The notes: generated from the sequence alone by a model not told the origin. A stretch of DNA of 57,122 nucleotides from Selaginella moellendorffii (GCF_000143415.4 NW_003314303.1:310460-367581), one strand, 5' to 3'. Shown: positions 1 through 13,985, counted from the stretch's first letter. Numbers and translations: made by a program.

Positions 1-1170
1 TATAAGACTTTACGGTGTGTTATGTAGAAGGGCTAGAAGTGTTAGTTGGCAAAACCACATTTGTGGAGACTTTTTATCTTGTGAATATCCATCGTGTGGA
101 TTTCATTCTTGGGATGCCATTGTTGGTGAAGGTGGATCTAGAAATAAAGTAAAGTATTAAGCATGTCTCACTGGAGTATAGTAGCATTAAAGATGTGTAA
201 TTTGGAGAGGGAGTTCAACCTCCAATTGTTATGCTCTCTACTACATTTTGAAGTGGGTTTATCATAATGGAAAAACACTTTCGAATTACTTATTATTTGT
301 TCGTGACTTGGGGGACCAAAGCATGTGTGGGGGAGAAGTAACAATACAAGATGTATTTGACGAGTTTTTTGATGTTTTTCCATCTGAACTTCCTCAAGGG
401 TTACTTCCATTATGAGGTGTGGAGCATGGGATTGTGTTGGAGCCGGGAACACAGCCAATTTACCGGTGTCCATTTCAGTTAAGTTATGGGGAGGAGCAAA
501 AAGTTCAATGACAAGTCAAAGAATTACTTGAGTTTGGATTTATTCAATTAAATAAGTCTCTATTTGGTGCTCTGGTCTTGCTTGTGAAGAAGAAAGATGG
601 TTCAATGCAGATGTGTATTAACTACCGTGCCTTGAACAAGAAGATAGTAAAGGATAAAATGCCGATGCCACATGTGGATGATATCTTAGACAAGCTTGGT
701 GAAACACGAGAATGGATATCATTAGATTGCAATGGATGATGCATCTTTCTTCAAGATGGCATTCAACACAAGCTTCAGGCATTTTGAGTTTTTAGTTATG
801 TCATTTGGTTTGATGAATGCACCAACCTCATTTACTCGATTGATGATGGAGGTATTTGAGTGTTATCTTTATGAGTTTGTGGAGATTTTCTTAGATGATA
901 TTCTTGTTTTTAGCAAGAATACGGAGGAGCATCAGATGCATTTGTGCAAAGTTCTTTTGTTATTCCGTGATAGCAAACTTTATGCAAAGAAGAGTAAATG
1001 TGAGTTTGCAAAGTTAGAGGTGGAATATTTAGGCCATATTGTGACATCTAAGGGTGTCAATATGGATCCAAAGAAGGTGGCTATGGTGGAGAATTAGTTT
1101 ATGCCGACTATAGTGGTCGAGTTATACAGTTTCTTTGGTATGGCTAGTTATTACTAATGTTTCCAACATA
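1..1170 (+). pseudogene. Ty3/gypsy pol fragment (protease to reverse transcriptase)
   Basis: This is a degenerate retrotransposon polyprotein piece. Near position 100 the frame reads VDFILGMPLLVKVDLEIK, the end of a retroviral-type aspartic protease domain. Around 520-700 it reads ELLEFGFIQ, then LVKKKDGSMQMCINYRALN, which is the start of a gypsy reverse transcriptase. After a frameshift near 725 the RT continues at 732-1097 with MSFGLMNAPTSFTRLM and the catalytic FLDDILVFS motif, a variant of YVDDILIFS. It ends with a degraded LGHIVTSKGV segment and PTIVVELYSFFGMASYY. Stops and frameshifts make it non-functional. The left end is cut by the window. Family assignment is firm; the lineage within gypsy was not determined. 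Confidence 0.88.
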
Positions 1171-4100
1171 ATTTTGTGGAAGTAGGGATGGAAAAATTTC
1201 CACAAATTTTCATTGACTTTTCCAATAGTTAATCTGTTGATGACTTTGCTCAAAAACCATTCTAAATTTCGTAAGCCAATACAAACTAGTGAAAGGGTTA
1301 GAGTTGACTTCGGTTGGCTTAGAACTTAATATGTAGTTTGTATGATGCAACTTGAAAGGGATGTTAACTTTTGGGGCTAAGACAATTGAGTTGGATAGAG
1401 TTTGGAGTTAGTGTAGAAAAGTGGCTGTTATGCTTTTCTAAAAAGGTGACCTTGGTGCCTTTCTTTTATAGCGTTGTGTTTGGTAGCAAAGGTTGCACTT
1501 TGCATTTTGTTAAGACTTTATGAAAGTAATGAGTTTTCACTGATCTTGACTTGGTTTTGGTGGCCTTTTGCTTTAGCTAAGGATGGTGATGTTCAACTTA
1601 GTTGTTTGAAATTGAGATGTTAGTACTCGTACTATAGCTTTGTCTATAAGGAGGTTGTGTACCGATATGAGTCCATCGCATGGTCTTCACTTTAGTTTTG
1701 ACTAAGTGTTGATTGTGCATAGCTAGCCTCTTCAAAGCATGCTCAAAGTTGTTTTCTAAACGCATTAATGAGCTTATTGCGGTTGAGTAGGATTCGAGTA
1801 GTCATGTGTTTGTCTATGAACTTTTGTCTTGTGTTTGAGGTATTATATTCATGTTGGACAAGAATGTGACTTGATGATTTGAGTTTAGTGTTTGAGTCTT
1901 GTGAAGGCAAGTTGAAAAGGTGATTGTTAGTTGCTTGGTTATAAACTTCATCAAGGACTATTTAACACTTTTTTCGCTCGATGATGATTTAATAGTGATG
2001 GGTTTGCTTTACCGGATAGTGTTGCGGAGGATTATGTCATTAGACTTATATGGTTTTTGCCATGATGGTATATCAATTCTACCTTTGTTGATATCATTTG
2101 GTTATATTTAGTCTATGTTGTTAGATTTCATTGAGTCTTGGATGTGGTGAATCATTCCTTGATGATGTATTATATAAAATTGAGTATTGTTGGAGGATTA
2201 GTCTTGGATACTAAGAATGGTATCTTCGACCTTGATTAGCTTGGTTGTTAGAAAGCTTTGAGTGGTGATTCACTCTTGCTTTCTTTTAGCTTTGTTCTAG
2301 TGTTAATGGTATTGAAGTGATGCCTTGTTGTTGACATTATTGTTGTTGAGATTTGAGTTAAATGAGATATCTCTCCGTAGGATTGATATTGAATTTCATT
2401 AGTCTCGATGCAAATAGTGTTGATGATTTGGTTGTAGCTTTGTGTTATTGGCATTCGTGCATTTATTGTAACTATATTGACGTTCAAATGAACTAAGTGG
2501 CAAGTTGGGTTAGTTGTGTTTTAGACGAGATTATTTAGTAGAGGTTGAGCTTTAGCTTTTCCTTAAAAGGTGATTTAGTCGTGGACAATGCTAACTCTAC
2601 AAGAGAAAAGTTAGTGATCGATATTGAAATATTTGAATCTTTATTGGATTTGAGTTGGGATATATTAATCATTGATAATTTTTCTTGTGCTTATTATAAA
2701 GTGAGTTATGTCTTGCTATAAATGGATTTATAAAGGATTATTTGGTGATCACTTGTTGAGCATAGCTTTGTTATGCTTAGCTTTTGGATTGATGCAGACA
2801 TGTTCTCTATTAGCTTTGTATTATGAAATTTAGCTTATAGATATGTTGAGAAGGATATTATGGGTTATGCCATGATTTCTTCTTTAGCATTGAAGTTTAT
2901 TTATGCAAGACTTGTGATCATTATTAGGCAAGACTTGGCTATAAACTTCTTCAAGTTTTTGGTTCTTTGAGTTTTATGCTCATTGTTTTATTTGTTAAAA
3001 ATTATTAGGAAAGGAATTTTGGCTTATTAGTTTTGATATTGAAGTTAGTATTTGCATCTGGCAGTCATTGGTGATGATTGACTATCATCTAGGATAGTTA
3101 ATTATCTTTGTCAAGGGTTTTGCTTGATTATTGTTTGTATAGAATGATTTACCATTCTTTGGGATGATAAATTCTTTCTTCGACGATGATTATGCATCTT
3201 TTTATTGATGGGATGATTGATGTTCTTTTATGATAGTTAGTTGTTCACTTTGATGGTTTATGGCTTTTCACAATACTATATGTTCTTTATTTTTTGCTCT
3301 AGATTGGTCTCTTAGGTTTGAGATATTGGTAGAATGTTGTTAACACTTGCTTAAGCAACTCTGGTTCTTTCATATTGTTGACCGGGATTTAGTCAAATTA
3401 GTTGGTGTGATAGTTGGCATGAATGAGTGTTTGTTAGTGTTGCCACATTCATTTTGTTCTGCTGATTATTGTTCAAGTTAGTTTTAATAAATTATAATGT
3501 TCTTTCCTTTGGGTGATACATTTGCATGCATTTTACTTGCTAGTTAATGATACTTTGTGTTCTTTGATTTGTTTTTCATAAATTGTTTAGCATGCTATCT
3601 ACAATTTTTGATAGTTAAGTTTTATCATTAAGTTTTCTTGATGATACACTAACTATTGGATTTTGTTGGATGGTGAATCTTATGTTTTCCAACTATAATG
3701 ATCTTGGTGGTTTCAATACTCTAATAATGGTTTATCAAATGATAACTTACTTGGAATACTTTCGTGTTCTAATCTAAGCTTTATTCAATGATAATTAAGT
3801 CTCTAAGATATCATTGTTTCTGACTTTGATATTGTCCATCTGTTGATATTTGAATTTGGGCTAGTATACGTAGCTTGGTTTTGGCACTTTGTGTGCATGG
3901 TGAAATCTTTAGTCATGGGGTAGCTACTGTCGACTAGTCACAACACCCACCTCTCTATCAATGTTCCTTGTTCCATTAAAAGGGCATGACCATATAAACA
4001 ACTCTAACTACCTGTTTACAATAGTCTATTTAAACCTTATTGATAGGTTTGGTTTCTTTGCTCATGAGGGTTGGGGCCTCTGGCTTCTCTCTCTATGTCC

Positions 4101-4379
4101 TTGCAGGCAGGGGCGTATCACACTTTTGTAAGCTGGGTGACACCCAGAGCAGCAAGGGTGGCTAACTCTGTTGGTCATTTCCTTATCGGCGACCGCCAAA
4201 AGGTGTTTGAGTTGGTAGTGCATCCGTGTTAGACAAAGAGGTTATCTTAACTCATTTAAGTTGGTGCATTTCTCATATAGTGTGATCACCATGAACTTTT
4301 TCTAGAGTTGTTTCCTTGGCAATGGTCTAAACTGGAGTGTGCATTGACGAGGATGTCGATCTTCCCTAGGGGGGGAGAG
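1171..4379 (+). mobile_element. Non-coding 3' internal region of gypsy element 1, ending in a polypurine tract
   Basis: No open frame of interest is present in this AT-rich stretch. It is assigned to the retroelement because it follows pol, because a degenerate reverse-complement relative lies at about 10.1-12.35 kb, and because it ends in a purine-rich tract at 4364-4379 (ccctaggggggg then agag) directly before an LTR-like TGT start. The pairing with the other copy is clearest at 1180-1520 and at 4100-4290. Confidence 0.7.
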
Positions 4380-5521
4380 TGTCGCGAATGTGACTTCGGG
4401 TATCAAAAGTTACCTGTTAGCCAGTTCTTTCGGATATTCTTTCCTTATTGCCACGACGGCAGAAGGTTGGTATTGCTGGACCCGTTATCAATCTCCGCCT
4501 AAGCTAGTTGAGAAACTGGCCAATGACCATGCACTTAAATTGGATAAACATAAGGTAGGAACCCTATATGTTTCTTGTTGAGCATACTCGGCTTGGTTTG
4601 AGAAACTTGTGTCATTAACTTGCACTTGCTAGTATTAAGAACCCCCATGATATTAAGATTGGTCCTTCAATATCACTACATGATAGTTTACCGTGTCTGC
4701 CAAACACTCTTGCTATCATGCCCTTTGTGTTAGTCTCATTCCAATCCCAAATGCTATTTATGGAAAGTATCTAAATTTGCTCATTTGACATATCTACAGA
4801 ATGTAGAGATTGTCTTGAACACAATGGTATTCGTCCTGTATCCAAATTCGCAATCTAGGGACATTCTATATTTAGTAAGTTTCAAGCTTGTCCTAGAGAC
4901 TAACTCTTGGTACTAAGGGAGGCTTGGGGTGAAAGCCCAAAGCATGTGTTCCTCAAGGGAGGAGGGGTTGGGGGGTTCCAAATGTATAGTAGGGATAATG
5001 GGTAGGTCGGACATGGCTGATTAACTTGAGGCATAGTTTAGCTTCTACTTGTGTGCCTATCCTTGTTCTACGTTCGGCTTGAGTCTAAGCCTAAGCTCCA
5101 CACCATGCTAGCTGGTGGAGTACCTATATCCTTACATTAGGCCATTGGTATGCCAAAATAGTGCCAGACTCCGTTTGGCTCCGTTTTGTGTGCTAGTCTA
5201 GCATTGGTATGTTGAATGCTCTAAGATTGTTCCAAGTCACTCCGTGCTCCTATCCCTTTGCTCCTTAGGCTATATGCTTAAGAGTTGCTCTGTGGTCTGG
5301 TTCTATCACTTCTTGGCTCCATATTTAGGAGTTTTGGCATTTTTCCTTCATTCAGTGGCCCAAGGCCTTGAAACTCAGGTTCCACACCACTGTCCTTTGG
5401 ACACGTGGCATGTGGCATGTGGCATGTGATATGTGGCACATGGAGGGTTTAAGTTCCGCTTCGTGGTTATCCTATAGTAATTCACTATAAGATAAAGGGT
5501 GAAAACTATATACGCTATACA
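4380..5521 (+). mobile_element. 3' LTR of gypsy element 1
   Basis: The segment starts TGTCGCGAATG right after the polypurine tract and ends CTATACA, giving the usual TG...CA termini. Its distal half (about 4740-5521) recurs inverted at 7485-8230 and again on the plus strand at 36985-37585. All three copies share the block ATCCTATAGTAA...AAGGGTGAAAA just before the end. The ends are inferred by comparing the three copies; no target-site duplication was established. The two longest ORFs inside are shadows. Confidence 0.72.
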
Positions 5522-6060
5522 ATATATCCAAATTTCATCCCATGATCACATGTATTATACTTCAGAGATATCAATGTCCTCATTGACTATTGACTAATAA
5601 CCCCTACTAAGCCAAGGGGATTCAACACCTTCATTTCCACATTGAATTTACTAATCCTTCTATTGTGTAAATAAGTTATTTCATATGAAACAACTAATCA
5701 TTCACTGTATCATAATCCTATAGTGGATACCTTCATCCGTGGATGCTCCACAAGAGGAAGGATATATATATAGATGCGTAATACATACGATTTAAAATTT
5801 AGGAGTAGGAATATACCTTACTCAAGGGTATATTATATTTTAAGTAGCCATTAATCAATGGGAATCAAACCTATGCCATTTGTTCCGATACCACATATAG
5901 CATACCCTATCTCTCTCCTTTTAACCTAACTGAAAAAGAGGTAATTGCTTGATGAAAGAGCCTTTAATAGCTATTTTATATCTATTTATCCCTCAAAGTT
6001 CCAAGAATCCACAATGATAGTATATTCAAATCTTATCCCATGATCACATGCGTTACAACT
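5522..6060. repeat. Repeat related to the foldback element at 34.3-34.9 kb
   Basis: The text around CATCCCATGATCACATG, the paired phrases about 'cacaagaggaagg' and the 'gcttgatgaaagagcc' block at 5945-6050 all recur at 34330-34800. This copy is rearranged relative to the better preserved one. No coding capacity is visible. Confidence 0.6.
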
Positions 6061-7484
6061 AACTCCCTAAGCCACCAAAGTACCTAGCACTTTGGCAATT
6101 TGGGGGGTTAAGGTTATTTGAATAACTATAACTAGTTTCAGTTATTAGAGATATGATATTATTTTTTCCAAATTATCTAGAAAGGATGTATTGTCATTAA
6201 TATTTTTTACATATTTTGGAATTATTACAAGAACTTTAAAGAGTATACATAAGGCATATTGAAATATTTTATATTATATTAATCTATGAATGGATGAATC
6301 CTCATCCTTAAATTTATTTTATATTATATTAGATCCTAAACAATAGGCTTATGCTTTTAATGTCATTGAGTAATATTCACAATTATGGATAAAACTTGAC
6401 TCATACTGAGAATTAAATTTGTCATTGAAGGATTATCATTACTAACATCATTATTGACTATCAAATTTAACATGCTGAAAAACCCTTCTTTGGATCTATG
6501 TGAATCCATGCATCAGACATCGTAATAGATAACAATAATGTTAAAATTGTCACACTTGCTCAAGTTAGATATGCTGTAGGATTTAAATTTATTTTATACA
6601 TTGTTGACATTTTTCTTATTGCTCTCTTTAAATTTCAATTTATATTTCATTAGTAGTATAAAGAGAAATAGAGAATCTCAGATGAAGAGGTTTCTTCTTT
6701 TTTTAAATTACCATCTCTTTCATTCTCTTAAAGTATTGTTTCCAAAAGTTTTAATATCGTCGTTTTGATCTTCATCTTGGCTTTATTTCATTAAAGGTTG
6801 TGATTCATAATGACACTGATATAGTTGCATGCTTGGAGTTTCTTTTTTCAAGTGTGAGTGAGGGTAGACAATAATGGGATTTGCAAAATTCCAAATCAAA
6901 GGAAATTTGAGTTTTTGAATCTCTAGTCAAAGTGTTATAATGCACTTTAGCCAAAGTGAATGTGAAGCAAGAGTCAATTATCATCATTTCCTCCTCTTTT
7001 AGTTCAAGAAAAGAAGTCATGCTAGTGCGAGCACTGAATTCACCAACTCCATCTTTATCATTATTCAAATCTATTAATAATACTTTTAAATTTTTATGCC
7101 TTTTAGTCAACATGTGCTTGTTTTTGTATAGGCTTGTGAGCAAGCTTCCATCCTCCTACAATGGCAACATTTTCTTCAAGCTACCACCTCTTGTTAACAA
7201 TATAGATTCCAACAAAAGGGGATGGAAACCAAGTAAGATGTTCATAATTGGTGTAAAATCAAGACTATACACTTTTAACATTTTGAACATATAATATCTA
7301 TAGTTCATTGTGGTAGGCAATTAGATTGTGTGGATGAAGCATGCAATTGAGATCATTGTAGAAATTCAATATTTTTCGATAGATTTACAATCAATCCTCC
7401 TGCCTATGATACCATTGCTGTTGAATTCAAGTGTCAATTTTGCAAAAGTATTCCTCTATATCATGCTATTTGTGAGGCCAGGAT
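6061..7484. other. AT-rich spacer with no supported gene
   Basis: The overlapping ORFs at 6805-7143 and 6956-7294 lie on opposite strands, resemble nothing recognisable and have the low-GC composition of their surroundings. I see no RNA gene here. Confidence 0.5.
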
Positions 7485-10111
7485 TGTAGTGGACATGATT
7501 TTCACCTTTTATCTTATAGTGATTTACTAAAGAACAACCACGAAGCAGAACCTAAACCCTCCATGTGCCATGTGTTATATGCCACATGTCTAAGAACAGT
7601 GGAGTGGAACCCAAGTTTTAGGGCCTTGGGCCACTGAATGAAAGTGTGAGCCAAACTCCCAAGCTTGTAACCAAGGAGCGAAGGAACTGGAGCATAGATT
7701 GATTCTTGAGTGTTCAGCCTAAAGAGCAAAAGGGCAAAAGTACAGAATGACATTGGAATAGTCCTAGAGTGTCCAACTTCCCAAGGCTAAGATTAGCATA
7801 TAAGATGAAGCCAAATGGAGTTTGGCACTATTTCAGCATACTAGTGGTCTAACGCAAGGATATAGGTACTTCACTAGTTAGCATGGTGTGGAACTTGGGC
7901 TTAAACCTAAGCCAGATGTAGAACAAGGACAAGCATGCAAGCGAAAGCTAGACTATGGTTTGGGTTGGTTAGCAATGCCCAACCTACCCACTATCTCTAC
8001 TACACATTTGGAACCCTCTATAACATGCATGCTTTGGGCTTTCACCCTTAGTCACCCTTAGTACCAAGAGTTAGTCTCTAAGACTAACTCAAAACTTACT
8101 AAATATGGAATGGCATTAGATTGCAAATTTGAACACCACCATTGTGTTTAGAACAATCTTTACATTTCGTAAATATGCCAAATTAACAAATCTAGACACT
8201 TTCTATAAATAGCAATTATCCTATTATTATAGTAGTAAGAAAAGAATATCCAAAAGTGCTAAGCGACAAGTAATTTTCAATACTCGCAGTCAAATTCACA
8301 ACACTCTGTAAGCGACTAAATTTTCCATTCTACTTTAGTCACTTAACCACACCTCTGACCACTTGGAGGAGTCTCATTCACAACCTCCATAAGTCCAATC
8401 CAGGACTTGGGACTTGCTAGCCCTGAGAATGGCATCCATGCCACTCAACATTTACACTTGGTCCAAGTGCTCCACGTGTCCGATCCCATGACCGACACTC
8501 AAAGGTGCCACCGACATAGCAGCCCGTTACGCTAAGGCCATGCCCAATCACCTTTGCCACACTGGTAGTCCAATACCACTTGCATCACAGTCTTGGCTCT
8601 CCAAGACTAGGCAAACCATCCGTGAGTGGTCATCTCAGATCCACTCCTTAGCATCCTTAGGATGCCCACCGACAAGGGGATAGCCTTCCCCAATATCCCT
8701 CTGTCAGTCCCCACTAAGTCCCTTTCTGCCCCTGGTCGTGTTTGCCAACACTGCCACTGGATCGAGACCCACAGGCCCGACCACTAAGTCCCACAGTCCT
8801 CTGGGACTTCCTCACCACACAACTGTGTCCTTGGTCACTACCCTAGAGGACTGCTCCTCTTCCTTTCCACAGTCTGGGCCTTTGGGACAACATTTCGGAA
8901 CACCGTGGCCTTACGCGAGCCACCTGGGTACTCTCCTCGCCTTCTGCCCTTGGGTGCTCTAGCCATGGGCTTAGAGCGGGTTCCGTTGAGCCACACCAGG
9001 TATCCAAGTAGGTAGTGCCACCCACACTTGGACTGGGAGCATCGGCCAGTCGATCTCCCGGGGGAACTAGAGCCGGCTCTTGAACACTTCACCAAGCTAC
9101 CCCGCTTGTCGGTCCATGTTCACTCTAGTCTTGGACTTCCCAGTGGGCAGCTCATCACCCAACACTGGGTCCGGCCTTCCTGGGCCAAACTGGCCTTTCC
9201 TGGCCAAACTGGCTCCACTGCAGTCCTCCCCCTACTATACTTTTGGAGCTCACCAAACCCCCCAGGGTCTGGGAGACGAACGCTTTGGGCTTTCACCCTC
9301 TCAGGCTCCAGACTCGGACTCGGACTCGGACTCGGACTCGGACTCGGACTCGGACTCGGACTCGGACTCGGGCTCGGGCTCGGTCTCGGCCTCGGCCTCG
9401 GTCTCGGTCTCGGTCCCGATCTCGGTCTCGGTCTCGGTCTCGGTCCCGGTCTCGGTTCCGGTCTCGGTCTTGACTTCGGACTCCATCTTGGACTCCATCT
9501 CGGGTCCATCTCGGGTCCCATCTCGGACTCCATCTCGGACTCCATCTCGGACTCCATCTCGGGTCCATCTCGGACTCCACTTCGGACTCCAACTCGGGTC
9601 CATCTCGGGTCCACCTCGGACTCCACTTCGGACTCCATCTCGGACTCCATCTCGGGTCCATCTCGGACTCCATTTCGGACTCCAACTCGGGTCCATCTCG
9701 GACTCCACTTCGGACTCCAACTCGAGTCCATCTTGGACTCCATTTCGGACTCCAACTCGGGTCCATCTCGGACTCCACTTTGGACTCCAACTCGAGTCCA
9801 TCTCGGACTCCATTTCAGACTCCAACTCGGGTCCATCTCGGACTCCACTTTGGACTCCAACTCGAGTCCATCTCGGACACTCCCACGTGTCATGTGTTGG
9901 TCCTTTTGGGTCCCTTTTTGGAGCCTTGCCTTTTGCTCGCTTCGTGCTCGTTCCTCGAGCACTTCGTTGGGAGTTCCACTCCCGCTCTTGACTTTTCAAG
10001 TTGGAGCTTTTGGTCCAAACGTGTTACGCTCATTTGGCTCTCGCTTCGGCCACTACCATGTGGCGCCCTTCCGGCTCCACTTTGGGGCCTAGGGATTTTG
10101 TGTCTCACACA
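7485..10111 (-). mobile_element. 3' LTR of gypsy element 2 with an internal minisatellite
   Basis: Read on the minus strand it starts TGTGTGAGACAC at 10111, directly after a purine tract (gggggagag), and ends CACTACA at 7485. Its 7485-8230 part is the inverted counterpart of 4740-5521. At about 2.6 kb it is more than twice as long as LTR 1. The extra length is a GC-rich block (about 8240-10100) that includes the CTCGGA-type minisatellite. All the long overlapping ORFs at 8738-10175 are products of this low-complexity sequence and should not be annotated as genes. Confidence 0.7.
9309..9890. repeat. GC-rich hexamer/12-mer minisatellite
   Basis: From 9309 to about 9475 the sequence is a run of CTCGGA and CTCGGT/CTCGGC hexamers. 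From about 9480 to 9890 it changes to longer units built from 'GGACTCCATCTC' and 'GGGTCCATCTC' phrases arranged in a higher-order pattern of a few tens of bases. Because the period is a multiple of three, all three plus frames and all minus frames stay open, reading Ser-Asp, Gly-Leu or Arg-Thr repeats. Confidence 0.95.
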
Positions 10112-13100
10112 CTCTCCCCCCTTAGGGAAGATCCACATTTTTGTTGATGCATACTTTAGTGTAGAACACCTCTAAGGAAACAAGTCCAGAAAAAGTTCAC
10201 CCCCCTTAGGGAAGATCCACATCTTTGTTGATGCATACTTTAGTGTAGAACACCTCTAAGGAAACAAGTCTAGAAAAAGTTCACGGTATTCACACTTGGT
10301 AAGAAATGCACCAACTTAAATGCGTTAAGGTAACCTTTCTATCTAATGCAAATGCACTACCAACTCAGACATATTCCAGCTGTCACCGACAAGGAAATGA
10401 CTAATAGAGTTAACTACCCTTGCTGCTCTGGTTGTCACCCAGCTTACAAAAGACTAATATGCCTCTACTCACAGGTGATATAGAGAGAAAAGCCAGAGGC
10501 CCTAACCTTTATGAGCAACCAAACTAAACCCATTGGTAAGGTTTAGATAGACTACTATAAATAAGAAATTAAAGTTATTTATACAATGACACCCTTTTAA
10601 ATGAAATAAGGAACATCAACAAAGAAGTAGGTGATATGACTAGTTGATAGTAGTTATGCTATGACTAGAGATTTCACCATGCACACGAAATGCTGAAGCT
10701 AGTCCATTTAATTATTAGTGAATAAATTTTAGATTAGAACACAGAAGTATTCTAAGTAAGTTATCATCTGATAAACCAATATTAGAGTACAGAACCGTCA
10801 AAATCATCATAATTGTAAAATATAAAATTCACCACCCGAAAAAATTCAATAGCAAATGTATCATCAATACCACTCGATGATAAAACTTAACTATTAAAGA
10901 TTGAAGACAACATGCTAAACAACTTATGAAAAACAACTAAAAGAACACAAAATATTATTGACAGATAGGCAAAATGCTCGCAAATGTATTACCCAAAAGA
11001 AATAACATCCAAATTTATTACAACCAACCTTAGCAATAATTAATATAACAGAATGAATGTTGCACACCTGTTCATACCAACTATCGCATTAGCTAATTTG
11101 AATAAATCTTAGTTAACAATACCAAAGAACCAGAGTTGCTCATGCAACGTTAGCAATATCCTATTGATATTTTAAACCTAAAAGACCAATCCAGACCAAA
11201 TCACAAAGAACATATCGTAATGCAAAAAGTCATAAGTCATCAAAGAGAATAGCTAATTATCATGAAAGACCATCAATCATCCCATCAATATAGATGCATA
11301 ATCATTGTCAAAAAAAAAATATATTATTCCGAAGAATAGAAAATTATTCTATATCAACAATAATCTAGCAAAACCTTTAACAAGGATAATTAATTATCCT
11401 AAATGACAATCAATCATCACTAATGATTATTACATGCAAAAATTAACTTCAATAATGAAGCTAATGAGCTAAACTACCTTCCCTAACAACTTTAAACAAA
11501 TGGAACAATATGTATAAAACTCAAGAAATAAAAAACTCAAAGAAGCTTAGAGCCAAGTTTTGCATGAACTAACTTCAATACTAAAGAAGAAATTATGGTA
11601 CAACCGACAACATTCTTCTTAATATATCCATAAGCTAAATTTCATAATGCAAATTTAATAAAGAGTATGTCGACATCAATCCAAAAGTTAAACATAATAA
11701 AGCTATGCTCAACAAGTGATTACCAAAAAATCCTCTATAAATTCATCTTCTATAGCAATAAGCTTATTAATACATTTAACCAACAACTCTAAGCATGTCT
11801 TAAAGAGGCTAGCTATGCATGAAGAGTACTTAGTCATAACTAAAATGAAGACCATGAGATGGACTCATATTGGTACACAACTTCCTCATAGACAAAACTA
11901 TAATACAGGTACTAACATCTTAACTACAAACAATTAAGTTGGACATCATTATCCTCAACCAAGGGGAAAAGCTAAACCAAATCAGGATTAGTGAGAATTT
12001 ATTACTTTTATAGAGTTTAATGAAATGCAAAATGCAACCTACCACTTAGCATAACACTATAAAAAAGAGGTACAAAGGTCACTTTTCTAGAAAAGTGTAA
12101 CAATTACTTTACTACACCAACTTTAAACGTTATATAACTTAATTGTCTTAGCCTCAAAAGTCAGCATCCTTTTTGGGTCGCATCATATAAATTACATATT
12201 AAGGTTTAAGCTAACCAAAGTGAAGTCCAACTCTTTCATTAGTTTATAATGGCTTACAAAAACAAAAAAAAATTCAAGCAAAATGATCAATAGATTAGCT
12301 ATTAGAAAAGTGTAAGAAAATTTATGGAAAAATTTTTCATCCTAAAGAAAGAATGACTCTCAATCTAAAAATATAAACTTTCAAGACTCAACCAACTTCC
12401 TTCTACCAACAACTTCACATACATTCACTATAATATTAATTCTCATGACCCAATAGTATGATTAAACATCGAACATCATACCCATATATTCAACATTCAA
12501 CATTGACATCTGCAAAATATAAATGAATACCCAAGACTCGATCATGAAGACCATATATTCATATATCTATATTGCATTAACACTTTTTTTTAATCATCTT
12601 CAAGATCCAATATGAAGCCAAAACACTAACAAAAAAAATAACATAAAAAATCAAGGTCTAAGGAAAATTCTTTATCATTCAAAACAACAATGCCACTTTC
12701 ACTAACACAAGTGCTAGTAATGTCAATGCCTTAACTTCACATTTTCACTATCCAATAATCTACTTCAAGTGCTAATGAATAAATCAACAATCCAACCCTT
12801 TTCAAAACCTAATGGGCAAATTTTTAAGGAGCAAGATACCAACTTAAACTTAACATAATGGATTATCATTAAGAACTTAGTCAAACCTACTATGTGCAAG
12901 TACACTAGCTTCACTGTCAACCACTTTTAAGGTTGATCATCATTTGACCAAGTAACTTCGTAAACCCATTACTCACTATCCCATGGATATGATATAAAAA
13001 TCATAACAATTTAATTATCAATCAAAGCAACACCATGAACAAACCCACATTATTACTTTAAAAGTTTATGTGAGTATCAAGCACTAACTTAATTTGACAA

Positions 13101-13500
13101 AATGTAACATAAATACCACACTCTACTGATAGAGATTTTTAACACTCAACACCACTAACTTTGTTCACAATATAAACAACCTCATACCACTCTTTTTTTG
13201 ACTAAACTCAAAACTAATCCAACACCAAGTTATTCATGGAGCAATAGCAAGGTTCCCTAAAAAATAATTAAGCATTGTAACCTAATGCTTAATAGCAAGT
13301 CTAGACAAAATGGTTTAGTGCTTCACCATTATCCATCCCATAACTCACCACTTGTAAAATCATCATTATCAACATGCATCAAGATAAGGACTCTTGATTA
13401 CATAATATGAACATAAGCAATGAAATCACACCTCATTGCTAAATCATCTTTTGAAGAAGAAAAGATGATTTACATGTTTGATCCTTAGTCCCTGTAAACT
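10112..13500 (-). mobile_element. Non-coding internal region of gypsy element 2 (inverted relative of element 1)
   Basis: Next to the LTR a block of about 73 bp (CCCCTTAGGGAAGATCCACAT through AGTCCAGAAAAAG) is tandemly duplicated at about 10120-10275. From there to about 12350 the reverse complement follows element 1 from 4300 back to 1180: the CAGCTTACAAAAG, GTCACCGACAAGGAAATGA and GACCCAATTG-side phrases all pair. Beyond about 12350 no counterpart is visible because element 1 becomes pol there. No coding region was found. Confidence 0.62.
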
Positions 13501-13985
13501 CTCTTTTTAAACTCAACTTTGACTAAACCTCTAGCTTTATTGGGGGAAGGAGGGGCATCTCCCCAATGCTTGCTCAAACACAAGAAATGCTCCAATGTTT
13601 TTCACAAATACCCCCCACTTTTGCTCTTGTGGGGAAGGGTTTTATACTCTCTCTCACACACTCCTTATGTGGCCACGCCCTAACATGTAACTATGGTGGA
13701 TTACGCTAACTCAAGATGTGTGAGAACGTTCCAAAGAGTGTAGAGTGTACCTATGCTGCTGATGCCAAGTGCTGGTAACTGCGTGAAATAGTAGAAACTT
13801 AGGAAAACAAAGTGGAAAAAGAAAGAAAAGAGGTAGGTGTGAAATTTGAAAATAGGGAGGAAAACCTGGTGGGAAACCATATAGTGAAACTAAACTATGA
13901 TGGAAAAAAAAATGTAGAAAAGTGTGAAAAAAGAAGAAAAATAGAAGAAAAAAAGTGAATACCCAAAGAACTTAACCCATACCAG
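13501..13985. other. Spacer with no supported gene
   Basis: This stretch holds polypurine-rich DNA (13800-13950) and a short GGGGAAGG-type block near 13540-13640. It may be the 5' edge of the next retroelement. Nothing else is visible. Confidence 0.35.

Noticed and set aside
9028-10175. Long overlapping ORFs up to 354 residues on both strands
   Set aside because: All are products of the minisatellite and GC-rich LTR sequence; residues are dipeptide repeats and every frame is open.
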